A DNA stretch of 64,000 nt from contig CALMYQ010000086.1 of the NCBI GenBank assembly GCA_937873655.1, positions 1 to 64,000 of the forward strand. Direction: 5' to 3'. This document shows positions 35,481-44,988 of this stretch, piece by piece. The DNA comes from an uncultured Lewinella sp. (GTDB lineage Bacteria > Bacteroidota > Bacteroidia > Chitinophagales > Saprospiraceae). Position 1 is the first letter of the stretch. Each line of letters starts with the position of its first letter. Both the position numbers and the translations under genes were made by a program. The notes beneath the pieces were generated by a model. That model ran no database searches. It worked only from the letters and a program-made list of their open reading frames with translations, and was not told the origin of the DNA.

Positions 35481-36724
35481 GTAAATATTCTATTTCAAAA
35501 CCGACTACTGCGGTCACGGGCACGATCGACCTGGCAGGCTCCAAGAGCATCAGCAACCGGGCGCTGATCATCCGGGCACTGTGCCCCGAGCCCTTTGAGA
35601 TCCGCCGCCTGGCCGACGCCAACGATACCCGTTTGCTGGCCGCCTTGCTGGAGAGCGACGCCGTAGAGCGCGACGCCGGGCCGGCCGGGACCACCTTCCG
35701 GTTCCTGACCGCCTACCTCGCCCTTCAGCCGGGCGAACAAATCCTCACCGGCACGGAACGCATGAAACAGCGGCCGATAGGCGTATTGGTGGAAGCGCTC
35801 CGGACCCTGGGCGCCCGCATCGACTACCTGGAAAATGAAGGTTATCCGCCCCTCCGCATCGGCGAACCGTCCGGTTTCGGCCGGGTATCCCGGCTTTCGA
35901 TCTCCGCCGGCACCAGCAGCCAGTTCATCTCCGCCCTCCTGATGATCGCGCCGGTCTTGCCCGGCGGCCTGACGCTCGAACTGGAGGGAAGGATCGTCTC
36001 CAGGTCCTATATCGAAATGACCCTGAACCAGATGGCCTTTTTCGGCGTGCAGCATACCTGGGCGGGAAACACCATCCGGATCGAACCGCAAGCCTATAAA
36101 CCCCGGCCTTTTACGGTGGAAGCCGATTGGTCGGCAGCCTCTTATTATTACGCCGTTGCCGCTTTCGCCGGCCCGCTCGACCTGCAACTGGACGGCCTGT
36201 TCCCAGACAGCATACAAGGCGACAGTGCCCTGGTGGACATGATGGAACATTTCGGTGTCCGGACCGAATTCAACAACTCGGGCGTCCGCCTGACCAAAAA
36301 CGGGAAAACACTGCCGGCGTCTTTTGAATGGGATTTCATCCTGTGCCCCGATATTGCGCAAACGCTGGCGGTCATCTGCGGCGGGCTGGGCGTAACCGGC
36401 ATTTTTACGGGCCTGGAGACCCTGCGCATCAAGGAAACGGATCGGCTGGCCGCCCTCAGGGATGAGCTGGCCAAGGTAATGGTGGATTTTCACCCGTATT
36501 CCGGAAAGCCAAACGCCCCGGGAGAATGCTGGACGGTGGAGGGAAAAGCTGCCTGGAAGGACCGGCCCGTTTTTGACACCTATGAAGACCACCGGATGGC
36601 CATGGCATTTGCACCGCTTGCCCTGCTGGGGCCGGTCGCCATTCGCGAGCCGATGGTGGTGGTCAAATCCTATCCCGGCTTTTATGCGGATTTTGAACGA
36701 TTAGGGTTTGAGGTATCCCGGTAA
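35477..36724 (+). CDS. aroA: 3-phosphoshikimate 1-carboxyvinyltransferase (EPSP synthase)
   Basis: A 415-residue EPSP synthase that joins shikimate-3-phosphate and PEP in chorismate synthesis. Motifs are LAGSKSISNRALIIRAL, DAGPAGTTFRFLTAYLAL (PEP site, in place of NAGTAMR), GTERMKQRPIGVLVEAL, ISAGTSSQFISALLM, SRSYIEMTLNQM and LRIKETDRLAAL, with EDHRMAMAFAPLAL near the end. The GPAGTTFR motif is the divergent type common in this phylum. The first 36 nt have 12 G/C and look like the AT-rich genes upstream, after which composition returns to normal. It ends before an inverted repeat shared with the convergent M28 gene. Confidence 0.93.
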   Translation: MSKYSISKPTTAVTGTIDLAGSKSISNRALIIRALCPEPFEIRRLADANDTRLLAALLESDAVERDAGPAGTTFRFLTAYLALQPGEQILTGTERMKQRPIGVLVEALRTLGARIDYLENEGYPPLRIGEPSGFGRVSRLSISAGTSSQFISALLMIAPVLPGGLTLELEGRIVSRSYIEMTLNQMAFFGVQHTWAGNTIRIEPQAYKPRPFTVEADWSAASYYYAVAAFAGPLDLQLDGLFPDSIQGDSALVDMMEHFGVRTEFNNSGVRLTKNGKTLPASFEWDFILCPDIAQTLAVICGGLGVTGIFTGLETLRIKETDRLAALRDELAKVMVDFHPYSGKPNAPGECWTVEGKAAWKDRPVFDTYEDHRMAMAFAPLALLGPVAIREPMVVVKSYPGFYADFERLGFEVSR

Positions 36725-36768
36725 TCTGCATTTTAGGAAAGCCCGGATCGCAGGTACGCCTATATTTT

Positions 36769-36850
36769 AACCGCAAAAGTCACAAAAATATACAAGTTTT
36801 AACTGATTCGAAATCATTCATTTTTGTTATCTTTTGTGACTTTTGCGGTT
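36769..36850. repeat. 19-bp perfect inverted repeat, 44-nt loop
   Basis: Left arm 36769-36787 (AACCGCAAAAGTCACAAAA) and right arm 36832-36850 are exact reverse complements. It lies between the convergent aroA and M28 peptidase genes and could act as a bidirectional terminator or be a dispersed repeat. Confidence 0.8.
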
Positions 36851-36918
36851 CATATCAACAACTTTCTCGTTACCTGAAGCAGGTTAAATTTTTGCGTTGG
36901 AAAATTGCCCGCGCAGGA

Positions 36919-38490
36919 TCAATTCCCGCCTGAAGCGTTATCCCCCAGGTCGAGGGTTTTCCTCGGTATCATTTCATCGCGCTGAGCCGTATGCCAGATG
37001 AAGGAAGCGATGATCGTAGCAGCCTGCTTGAGGTCGTCGCCCACCAGGTGATCCCAGTTGTCCATATTGGAGTGGTGGGTCCGGGTGGAATAATCCATCG
37101 GATCCTGGATGAACTGGAAGCCGGGGATACCCGCTGCATCGAATGAAAGGTGGTCGGTACCGCCCGTATTGGACATGGAGAGCGTGGTGGCGCCCAGGTC
37201 CTTGAAGGCGTCGAGCCATACCCGGAAGATGGGCTCTACCTGACCGTTACCCTGCATGTAGACGCCCCTGATCTTGCCGGTGCCGTTGTCGAGGTTGTAA
37301 TAAGCGGATACTTTTGCCTGTTCCGGCTTCACCGATTGAGCGGTGCGGCCCTTCATTTCGGCAAAATGCTGGCCCACATAGCCTACGGAGCCGAGCAGGC
37401 CCTGTTCTTCGCCCGTCCAGAGCGCGATTCGCAGCGTCCGGCGCGGTTTTACGCCGCTTTCCTTGATCGTTTCCATCAAAATGCGGGCAGCCTCCATCAT
37501 CACTGCCGAGCCGGCGCCGTTGTCGGTAGCGCCTGTAGCCGTATGCCACGAATCGAAGTGGGCGCCGAACATGACGACCTGATCCTTGAGGTCGGTGCCC
37601 GGGATCTCAGCGATGATGTTGTGCTCCATGCCGTCCGGGTTGGTGAACTCGGAAGTCAGTTCCATGGACAATTTGACGGGGATACCCTTCTGCAGCAGCC
37701 GGAAAATGCGGTTGTAGTGTTCAACGGCCATGGTCACCTGCGGCAGGATTTCGGCGCCTTTATCGCGGGGGCTGCCGTCTTTGGCGCGGGCGCCCTGTAC
37801 AAAGACTGTTCCTTCGTCGCCCTTGTAGGTCCGGTCGATCAGGGCAAGGGGTTGTTCAGCATAGATGAATTCGTTGAGTTTCTGGCGGAATTCATTGTCG
37901 CGGAATCCGAAATTGCGCAAGCTTCTCGGGGTCGGCGCCGGGGCATTGGCCAGGTCCAGCAGGCCTTGGGCGTCGAGGCGGGTAGCGGTACCGTCAAACC
38001 AGGGCTCAACGGCGCGCAGCGTATCCGTAAAGACAAACTTGCCTTTCAGTTTGCCCTTGTATTTTTCCAGGTCCTCTACTGTTTGAGCGTACAGGTAAAC
38101 CACTTCCCCGCTCACCTGGCCTTTGGTTGAAGGCGACCAGGCTTTGGGATAGGCGATGATGGGAAAATACGTCGGCGCTTCGGCGTGCATTTCGAAATGC
38201 TTGAGCTCCCAGCCCATGCCGAACGGGCCCCAGGCTTCCGTATGCACATTCTCAAGGCCCCAGGATTTCAGCTGGCCCTGGGCCCACTCGGTGGCTTTAT
38301 CCAGCATGGGGGAACCGGTCAGACGAGGTCCGTAGACATCGCAGAGCCAACTGGCGGTTTCCATGACCTGGCTTTGTTCCAGGCCTTGTTTGCGGATAAT
38401 GGCGTTGATGTTTTCGTCGACTTTATCCTGCGCAAACAAGGACAGGCTGAAAAAGCCGAGCACGGCAATTGAAAGGATTGTTTTTTTCAT
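36919..38490 (-). CDS. secreted M28-family metallopeptidase
   Basis: A 523-residue exported aminopeptidase/carboxypeptidase-like enzyme (signal MKKTILSIAVLGFFSLSLFAQ). Zinc ligands are visible: His and Asp in VVMFGAHFDSW with TGATDNGAGSAVMMEAARIL, the Glu pair in LWTGEEQGLLGS, Asp in YYNLDNGTG and the final His in STRTHHSNMDNWDH. A PA-like inserted domain (about residues 120-260) lies between the N-terminal segment and the catalytic core. It probably releases amino acids from peptides in the periplasm. It is convergent with aroA and transcribed alone. Confidence 0.92.
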   Translation of the reverse strand: MKKTILSIAVLGFFSLSLFAQDKVDENINAIIRKQGLEQSQVMETASWLCDVYGPRLTGSPMLDKATEWAQGQLKSWGLENVHTEAWGPFGMGWELKHFEMHAEAPTYFPIIAYPKAWSPSTKGQVSGEVVYLYAQTVEDLEKYKGKLKGKFVFTDTLRAVEPWFDGTATRLDAQGLLDLANAPAPTPRSLRNFGFRDNEFRQKLNEFIYAEQPLALIDRTYKGDEGTVFVQGARAKDGSPRDKGAEILPQVTMAVEHYNRIFRLLQKGIPVKLSMELTSEFTNPDGMEHNIIAEIPGTDLKDQVVMFGAHFDSWHTATGATDNGAGSAVMMEAARILMETIKESGVKPRRTLRIALWTGEEQGLLGSVGYVGQHFAEMKGRTAQSVKPEQAKVSAYYNLDNGTGKIRGVYMQGNGQVEPIFRVWLDAFKDLGATTLSMSNTGGTDHLSFDAAGIPGFQFIQDPMDYSTRTHHSNMDNWDHLVGDDLKQAATIIASFIWHTAQRDEMIPRKTLDLGDNASGGN

Positions 38491-38661
38491 AACAGTTCTT
38501 TTTTGCTGTTGCTGTGGTGATTAAACAGTGGAAGGTTTGCACCTTAAAGTGTTAAAATTCGATAGATCTTTGCGAAGATAGATAAAAATACCCGCCAATT
38601 GACGTGCAGTTTATGTAATTCTCCAAAGTTCTGCATCTGAGAAATAAAACCAAATTTACCT

Positions 38662-40275
38662 ATGAACAGGATTATTGGCATTTGCACGGGTGTTTTCATC
38701 ACTATGGCCCTTCAGGCGGCCGCCCCCGAGAAAACCATTTCAACCGCGATAGAAGAAGTCAGCGTCTTCCGGCAAGGCGCCCAGGTCATGCGCACCGGCC
38801 AGGGCATGGTACCCGCCGGTCAGTCCGTACTCAAATTCACCGGATTGCCTGCCGACCTCGATCCGGCCAGCATTCAATTCAGCGCCACCGGCGACTTCAC
38901 CATCCTTTCCGTTGCCTTCCAACGCAATTTTATCAATCCGCTGGAGAAGAACGAAGCGGTTGTCAAACTGGAGGATCAACTGGAAGCCCTGCAGGATAAG
39001 CTCAACCGCGAGCTGGCCGATCTGCAGGTGCTCACCGAGGAGGAAAACCTCATCCTGGCCAACAAGAATGTCGGCAGCCAGCAGAACGGCGTCAGTATGG
39101 AAGACCTCCAGGCGCTCGCCGAATACTACCGGAAACGGCTCAAGGAGATCAAACTGGAAAAACTGGAGGTGGATAAACGGAAAAAAGCCATTCAGGAAGA
39201 CCTGGATAAGGTGCGCCAGCAATTGAATGCGACAATGGCCCAGTTCCAGAAAAAAGCCAGCGGCGAAGTCCTGGTCAATACCCTGTCCGATGCCGCCGTG
39301 AACGCCAAATTTTCGCTCAGCTACCTCTCCCGGAGCGCCGGTTGGAAACCCAGCTACGACCTGAAAGTGACCAGCGTATCCCAGCCCGTTTCCGTACAGC
39401 TCAAGGCCGAGGTGTTTCAGAATACCGGCGAGGATTGGACCGGCGTAAAACTGACCTTATCCACAGGCAATCCGGCTGAACCCGGAACCCGCCCTGAGTT
39501 GCAGACCTGGCGGCTCTATCCCAATCCGCCGGTCGTGGCCTACGACAGGGCCGGACAAGGGTATCTCAAAAAGGAGCGGCTGGAAATGGACGCCATGACC
39601 GCGGCGCCGATGGTCGAAGAGGAAGTGGCAGACGCCAACTACGCGGCTGTATCCGAGTTTGAACAGGCTACGACCCGGCAGTACAAGATCGATGTCACTT
39701 ACGATATTCCCGGCGACGGGCAGGAGCATACCGTCCGCATCGGGGCTTATGACTTGCCGGCCACCTACCGCTATTACGCGGCGCCCAAACTGGACCTGAA
39801 CGCCTACCTGACGGCACGCATCACCAACTGGGATGAATACAACCTGCTGCCCGGCCAGGCCAACCTTTACCTCGAAGGCGCATTCCTGGGCAAGACCTGG
39901 CTGAACCCCGGCGTCACACAGGATACGCTCGAAGTATCGCTGGGCAGGGATAAGGGTATCGTGATCACGCGGACGAAAGACCGCCAGTACAAGGACAAAC
40001 AGGCCCTCGGGTCCAAGGTCACCCAGACGATCGGATGGGATATCGAGGTGCGCAATACCAAGAGCCAGGCCATCGACATCGTGATCGTCGATCAGGTCCC
40101 GGTCACCGCAACCGACGAGGTCGAGGTGAAACTGGAAAACAGCCGGGGCGCTGCCTTCGATGAAACTACAGGTAAACTGACCTGGGAGGAAAACATCAAA
40201 TCAGGCGCTACCAGCAAACTGAATTTCCGGTATGCTGTCAAGTATCCCAAACGTTTGCCCATTACCCTGGAATAA
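38662..40275 (+). CDS. MuiA-like DUF4139/DUF4140 protein
   Basis: A 537-residue exported protein (signal MNRIIGICTGVFITMALQAAA). Residues 30-130 are the N-terminal DUF4140 domain (EEVSVFRQGAQVMRTGQGMVPAGQSVLKF), 95-205 a coiled coil, and about 210-535 the DUF4139 beta-rich domain (SYLSRSAGWKPSYDLKV, QNTGEDWTGVKLTLSTGNP). The family is annotated mucoidy inhibitor A after its E. coli relative, but its biochemical role is unknown. Its own leader and the bTHX -7 box directly downstream suggest a single-gene unit. Confidence 0.85.
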   Translation: MNRIIGICTGVFITMALQAAAPEKTISTAIEEVSVFRQGAQVMRTGQGMVPAGQSVLKFTGLPADLDPASIQFSATGDFTILSVAFQRNFINPLEKNEAVVKLEDQLEALQDKLNRELADLQVLTEEENLILANKNVGSQQNGVSMEDLQALAEYYRKRLKEIKLEKLEVDKRKKAIQEDLDKVRQQLNATMAQFQKKASGEVLVNTLSDAAVNAKFSLSYLSRSAGWKPSYDLKVTSVSQPVSVQLKAEVFQNTGEDWTGVKLTLSTGNPAEPGTRPELQTWRLYPNPPVVAYDRAGQGYLKKERLEMDAMTAAPMVEEEVADANYAAVSEFEQATTRQYKIDVTYDIPGDGQEHTVRIGAYDLPATYRYYAAPKLDLNAYLTARITNWDEYNLLPGQANLYLEGAFLGKTWLNPGVTQDTLEVSLGRDKGIVITRTKDRQYKDKQALGSKVTQTIGWDIEVRNTKSQAIDIVIVDQVPVTATDEVEVKLENSRGAAFDETTGKLTWEENIKSGATSKLNFRYAVKYPKRLPITLE

Positions 40276-40294
40276 GCGTTTCCGAAATTTTCCT

Positions 40295-40302
40295 TACCTT
40301 TG
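40295..40302 (+). promoter_or_regulatory. -7 box for bTHX gene
   Basis: TACCTTTG, 72 nt before the bTHX ATG. Confidence 0.55.
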
Positions 40303-40374
40303 CCAACCCTTTGTGTTGCCAAAGCGGTGAGACGAAGGCCTTTGAAAATTTCTTAACTTTATAAGCGTCTTATC

Positions 40375-40482
40375 ATGGGAAAAGGTGATAAAAAAACCCG
40401 TCGGGGTAAAATCTGGCGCGGTTCACACGGCAACAGCCGTCCGAAAAAAGTGAAGCGTTCGGACAAAAAGAACGCCAACTAA
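40375..40482 (+). CDS. 30S ribosomal protein bTHX
   Basis: A 35-residue, very basic protein: [16 protein letters not shown], then [19 protein letters not shown]. The first half is almost identical to the bTHX (Thx) family, a small peptide in the head of the 30S subunit of Thermus and many Bacteroidota. It is preceded by a TACCTTTG box and followed by a stable hairpin. No start other than ATG 40375 is possible. Confidence 0.95.
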   Translation: MGKGDKKTRRGKIWRGSHGNSRPKKVKRSDKKNAN

Positions 40483-40493
40483 TCCGACACGAT

Positions 40494-40527
40494 GCGATTC
40501 CTGGCTGGTTATCCGGTCAGGAATCGC
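40494..40527 (+). terminator. hairpin downstream of bTHX
   Basis: A perfect 10-bp stem GCGATTCCTG / CAGGAATCGC; the loop can pair further through GCTGG/CCGGT with wobble pairs. Only a short T run follows, so it may be a terminator or a stability element. Confidence 0.6.
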
Positions 40528-40660
40528 TGTTTCAGGGCTTTTCCGGTTTAGCGCCTTTGATTTCGGACTCCTACGTTTTGGTATTAGCTGATTGGATATA
40601 CCAACCGCCCGGTTGCAACTTTGGATCGTGATTCCGATGGTTTAATCAAAAACAGCAATC

Positions 40661-43264
40661 ATGATCCGTTCAGTTACTTATTTCCGAAATTCCCTGCTCC
40701 ATTCCTTGCTGATCCTGTTCGGCGCCGTCTCCGGCCTCGGCCAGGTTCTGAATCCCTCTCTCCATTTGCTGACCAATTGCGAGCTGTCCGTGACGCTCGT
40801 CAGTACCCAGCATTATTGCAGCGGCGCCGAAGCCTGCATCCAGATCGAAGGCGGCGTGGCGCCCTATACCATTACCTTTCCGGGCGCCACCAATTCCACC
40901 GACAACAGCACGACCCTTTCCGGCCTATCGATTTGTTTTGAAGACCTGCAACCCGGCCAATACCCGGTGCTGGTGACAGATGCAGAGGGTTGCTCAGGCG
41001 GACTGACGATCAGCATCCCGGTAGTGGACTATCTCATCGACGCACAGGTCACTCCGGTAAGCTGCAACGGAGGCAGCAACGGCGCCATCGACCTGAACAT
41101 CTATATCGACCTGGCGCCCCTGTACTTCTCCTGGGAGGGCCCCGACGGCTTTACGGCGGATACGGAGGATATTTCCGGGCTCAGCGCCGGATATTATTCC
41201 GTTTCCGTCACCACTACCGATAATATTTGTGTCGGCGTGGGCAGTTGGGAGGTCAAGGAGCCGGCCCCGATCCATATCGAAGTGGCTGTCACCGCTTCAG
41301 CCTGCGGTCAGGTGGACGCCTGCGTATTTGTCACCGGCGGCACGGCGCCCTATCATATCTGGGCCTTCAACACGCTGCCGCCCCAGCTTTCGGCCAGCCC
41401 GTACGGATCGATCCAGGACTGGACGGGACTGGACCCCGCGTCGGGCATTCCCTATAATCCGACATCCAATACAGGACCGGCTTTTTGCGCGCAGAATATC
41501 CAGCCGGGAACTTATTACGTCCTGGTGGTGGACTCCCATCTTTGTTACGCCTGGAAAAAAGTGGAAATAACGAACGGCGGCGGCCTGGATCGGGAAACCC
41601 TCATTTATCCGGCAAACTGCGCGGGTGAGCCCTCCGGAGCGGTGTGTTTCAAGATACAGGGTGGGGCGCCGCCGTATACCACTTACCTGAATCCGGCCGC
41701 AACCCCCAACGATACCGGGCTGATCGGCGAAACCGGTTGTTTTGAGGGGTTGGCCGCCGGCATGTACAAACTGATCACCATCGACGCCAACGGCTGTTCG
41801 GTGGCAGAGATCATCCAGATCAAGGAACCGCAGCCGCTCAAGGCCGAATTCAAGATCACCAGTGCGCCCTGTACCGATGAGGTCGACGGCTGCCTGTACG
41901 TCAGGGGCGGCACCCAACCCTACCGGCTGTTCGCCTGGCGCTGGGACAGTCCGCTGACCGTGATCCCGAATGTCGAATTTGACGACCAGGGCGAACCTTA
42001 TGTAGAAGGCGGCGACCCTGCTGACCTGGGCTGGTCGGACGGCAACCCGTCCACCGACGTATTGACCTGGGTGCGCTGCGCCGAAGATATTCCGGCCGGA
42101 TATTACGTCATCCTGGTGCTCGACGACCACCATTGTTATACTTTGCTGCGCGTTTTGATCCCGGAAAGCACCGGTCTGGAAATAGAAACCGGCAAGCGCG
42201 ATGTTTCGTGCAACGGCGCGCAGGACGGCGCCATCAAGCTGACTGTAAAAGGGGGCGTCCTGCCGTACACCCTCGTCTCGGGTCCGGAAGAATGGGAACA
42301 GGTCGATGACCACGGGTTCGTTTTCCGCAACCTGGGCCCGGGGGAATACATCATCACCGTTGCCGACAGCGAAGGGTGCAGCGGTACGGTTACAGTGGTG
42401 ATCTCCGAACCGGATCCCATCACCACCAACCTGGATTTCGACCAGTATGGCGAGTACGCCTGCGTGGAGATCTCAGGCGGCACGGAGCCTTATCACATAC
42501 GCTGGTTCGACCTGAGCAGCGCTCAGGTCATCGGCAACGGCAAATGCGTGTACGACCTGTCTGAAGGCGTGTACCTCGTGCACGTTTCTGACGCCAGCGG
42601 ATGTACCGCGGAGGATATCGTGTTCATCGACCCCCTGCCCTGCAGCGGCGGCGAGGCGTATGTCGAACCCTCGGTGATCAACTCCGGCGAAACGACCTAT
42701 TTCATCCTGGTCAATTATGCCGGTTCGGAAATCCAATGGCAATTCAAAACCGAATTTACCGGCTGGATCAGCATTCCCGGCGCCAATGAAGAGGTTTATG
42801 AAACACCACCGCTGTATTCCGGTACGGACAAGAAGATCCGGGTGCGGGCAGTTGTTCTTTGCCAGGGTGAAAAATACACTTCCACGGAAGCCGAACTGCT
42901 GATCAAAGGCAATAATCTGTTGCCGCCGGCCCTGGACGACCAGGTGGCCGACCGCTTCCTGTTCGACCCGGAAAGACGTCTGGCGGCCCTTGCACCGGTG
43001 CAGTCGCAGGAAGAAGGTGTGTTGAGCGTATTTCCGAATCCGGCAAGGGGTCATGCGCAAATCCTGCTGCCGCCTGCCGGTCAGGAAAGTGCCCGGATTT
43101 CGGTTTACAATGCATCCGGCCAGCTGGTACGGACCCTTGAACGGGAAGAAACCGGCTCAGCTATCGTCGAAGTGGACCTGACCGGCATGAAGCCCGGCGT
43201 CTATTTCATCCGGCTGGAATCGGCAGGGTATTCCGGGATTACCCGCCTGGTGATCGGACAATGA
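40661..43264 (+). CDS. SprB-repeat T9SS-exported surface protein
   Basis: An 867-residue exported protein with signal peptide (MIRSVTYFRNSLLHSLLILFGAVSGLGQ). It carries about seven SprB-like repeats of roughly 75-100 residues, each with a C-N/A-G...GAI-L core and a G-PPY-type turn (VSCNGGSNGAIDL, PANCAGEPSGAVCFKIQGGAPPY, VSCNGAQDGAIKLTVKGGVLPY). The C-terminal 75 residues form a T9SS type A sorting domain (VFPNPARGHAQILLPPAG, ISVYNASGQLVRTLE, LTGMKPGVYFIRLES). It is expected on the cell surface; gliding, adhesion or binding are possible roles. A strong terminator follows. Confidence 0.9.
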   Translation: MIRSVTYFRNSLLHSLLILFGAVSGLGQVLNPSLHLLTNCELSVTLVSTQHYCSGAEACIQIEGGVAPYTITFPGATNSTDNSTTLSGLSICFEDLQPGQYPVLVTDAEGCSGGLTISIPVVDYLIDAQVTPVSCNGGSNGAIDLNIYIDLAPLYFSWEGPDGFTADTEDISGLSAGYYSVSVTTTDNICVGVGSWEVKEPAPIHIEVAVTASACGQVDACVFVTGGTAPYHIWAFNTLPPQLSASPYGSIQDWTGLDPASGIPYNPTSNTGPAFCAQNIQPGTYYVLVVDSHLCYAWKKVEITNGGGLDRETLIYPANCAGEPSGAVCFKIQGGAPPYTTYLNPAATPNDTGLIGETGCFEGLAAGMYKLITIDANGCSVAEIIQIKEPQPLKAEFKITSAPCTDEVDGCLYVRGGTQPYRLFAWRWDSPLTVIPNVEFDDQGEPYVEGGDPADLGWSDGNPSTDVLTWVRCAEDIPAGYYVILVLDDHHCYTLLRVLIPESTGLEIETGKRDVSCNGAQDGAIKLTVKGGVLPYTLVSGPEEWEQVDDHGFVFRNLGPGEYIITVADSEGCSGTVTVVISEPDPITTNLDFDQYGEYACVEISGGTEPYHIRWFDLSSAQVIGNGKCVYDLSEGVYLVHVSDASGCTAEDIVFIDPLPCSGGEAYVEPSVINSGETTYFILVNYAGSEIQWQFKTEFTGWISIPGANEEVYETPPLYSGTDKKIRVRAVVLCQGEKYTSTEAELLIKGNNLLPPALDDQVADRFLFDPERRLAALAPVQSQEEGVLSVFPNPARGHAQILLPPAGQESARISVYNASGQLVRTLEREETGSAIVEVDLTGMKPGVYFIRLESAGYSGITRLVIGQ

Positions 43265-43311
43265 TGAAAACACGGTTGAAATAAATAACAATCCCAAGAA
43301 CCGGAATGCCG

Positions 43312-43343
43312 GCCCGCTGTCCAACCGACGGCGGGCTTTTTTT
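43312..43343 (+). terminator. intrinsic terminator
   Basis: A 10-bp stem GCCCGCTGTC / GACGGCGGGC (one G-U pair), 5-nt loop and T7 tract, serving the SprB-repeat gene; the T tract overlaps the stop codon of the convergent gene. Confidence 0.9.
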
Positions 43344-44871
43344 ATCTGGCCATTTCCTGGGCAACCTCGCTGAAAAGCCGCTCCTCCGCCTTGCTTTTCA
43401 TCCAGGCGATAAAATTGAAATAATCAAAAGCCTTCCTTTCAAATTCATCTTCCTGCAACTTTTCCAGTTCGGCCAGCAACGCATTGAAACCCTTTCGGCG
43501 ATCGGCCCGGGTCAGCCAGCGCGGGTACCGGCGCATGAACTTGAGCATGACGGCTTCTACCTTGAAAAGCCGGCTTCGGCTGGATAAAAACCGGGCGGTT
43601 GCCTGTACGATGTATTCCAGCAATTGGTCATTGCCCAGTTCGTAATGAATAATCAGGTTGAGCAGCCGGCCGAAGCCGTGGATATCGGCGCGGATCTTCA
43701 GGTCGGGGTCGTTCAGCAGGAGGTTTACCCAATCGAGCGCTTTGCCGTAATCCCCGGCGCCGAAATAGAGGTAGGCCAGGTTATAATATAGCCCCAGCCG
43801 CTGCTGGCCGTTGCTTTCTTCCCGGGCAATGGTCTCCGCTTCAAAGTACCGGCCGATCCGCTTTACGCCGTCCCCGAATTTTCCGGCCGTCAGGTAAAAG
43901 TCCGTTTCCAGGTTCAACCTTCTGACCTGTAGCCGCCGCCCCTGATCCGGTGATTCGGCGGGGGCTTCCCGTAAGCGTTCCAGCGTAGCCGGGATCTCTT
44001 CGTATTTTCCCAACTGGCGTTGTACGACATACAGGTTGATCAAAGCGCTGATGAAATTCCGGATTCGGCGGCCCTTGAGCTGGTTTTCCGGCAATACCGC
44101 AAACATATCCACCAGCGCAACGATATGCGGATAGGCATTTTCCGGCTCTCCCAGGAACAGGAAATACGAAAAGCGGGCATTCAGGTAAAAATACCGGGCG
44201 AAAAACGATCGGGCCTGGTCGGCCGACTGAAACAGCGGTCGGTCGAACAAGCGTTTCAGGGCCGCTTTTTCCTCCTCGCTTCTGATGGCGCCCTTTTGCC
44301 AGTACGGGGTGAAGACCTGATCGTTCAGGGCCTGGAATTCCAGGAAATTGCGGTACTTGTTCAATACATCGAATTCCTCGTACAGCCCGTTGGAGAGGTA
44401 GTTTTCGATCCAGGCGTGGTCGTTTCTCCGGTGAGCGATCTGATGTTCCCAGCGGCATACCTCCAGCACCTGCAGGAACTCCTCCCGCTCTTCCGCCCAT
44501 CTCCGGGCTTTCGCCAGGCTTTTTTCCCCCTGCCGGTAAAGGCCTTTTTCAAACAGCAACTGGGCATTGCGCAGGTTTCGCCTGAACTGATCCCCCGACT
44601 GATTTTCGTGGTATAACCGCAGGCTGTCCAGGATCAGTTTATGCAAATAGTGCTTGGCGACGTGCAATTGCCGGATGAAAGCTTCCCCGGCAAATTGCCG
44701 CCGGATCGCCGGTTCCTGGTAAACCGGTTGCGCCGCGATGGCATCGAAGAGGAGGACGTACTTGTTCTGTTCGCCGATCACGTGCCGGCCGGCGTACAGC
44801 TTGAAGTAGCGCTTTTCCTGTCCGGAAAGGGAATGGATGAGCTGAAAAAGATCGTCGGATACCGTTTTCAT
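43342..44871 (-). CDS. large helical protein, unknown function
   Basis: A 509-residue cytoplasmic protein, without a signal peptide or membrane segment, composed almost wholly of helices. It begins MKTVSDDLFQLIHSLSGQEKRYFKLYAG, which could form a small helical head, then TPR-like pairs rich in aromatic and charged residues (FEKGLYRQGEKSLAKARRWAEEREEF, YLYFGAGDYGKALDWVNLLL). I do not recognise a named family. It lies between, and convergent to or divergent from, the two SprB-repeat surface genes, so a regulatory or scaffolding link is conceivable but unshown. Confidence 0.7.
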   Translation of the reverse strand: MKTVSDDLFQLIHSLSGQEKRYFKLYAGRHVIGEQNKYVLLFDAIAAQPVYQEPAIRRQFAGEAFIRQLHVAKHYLHKLILDSLRLYHENQSGDQFRRNLRNAQLLFEKGLYRQGEKSLAKARRWAEEREEFLQVLEVCRWEHQIAHRRNDHAWIENYLSNGLYEEFDVLNKYRNFLEFQALNDQVFTPYWQKGAIRSEEEKAALKRLFDRPLFQSADQARSFFARYFYLNARFSYFLFLGEPENAYPHIVALVDMFAVLPENQLKGRRIRNFISALINLYVVQRQLGKYEEIPATLERLREAPAESPDQGRRLQVRRLNLETDFYLTAGKFGDGVKRIGRYFEAETIAREESNGQQRLGLYYNLAYLYFGAGDYGKALDWVNLLLNDPDLKIRADIHGFGRLLNLIIHYELGNDQLLEYIVQATARFLSSRSRLFKVEAVMLKFMRRYPRWLTRADRRKGFNALLAELEKLQEDEFERKAFDYFNFIAWMKSKAEERLFSEVAQEMAR

Positions 44872-44876
44872 ATCTA

Positions 44877-44884
44877 CAAAAATA
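44877..44884 (-). promoter_or_regulatory. possible -7 box for the helical protein
   Basis: TATTTTTG on the minus strand only 5 nt from the ATG at 44871, so the leader would be very short. Confidence 0.35.
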
Positions 44885-44940
44885 CAATCGGACTTCTACG
44901 TTTTAGGTGAATTTGTATAGTTTTTTTAAGGGAGAGCCGT

Positions 44941-44948
44941 TATTTTTG
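44941..44948 (+). promoter_or_regulatory. -7 box for the large SprB-repeat gene
   Basis: TATTTTTG, 40 nt before the ATG at 44989; a TTTG lies at 44912-44915, a slightly long 25-nt spacer. Confidence 0.5.
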
Positions 44949-44988
44949 AGCAGAACCGGCCGATTGATGCCTTAAAAGGTGCGACCCT

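Noticed and set aside
36769..36850. Insertion sequence ends
   Set aside because: Only 44 nt between the arms, no transposase and no target duplication visible.
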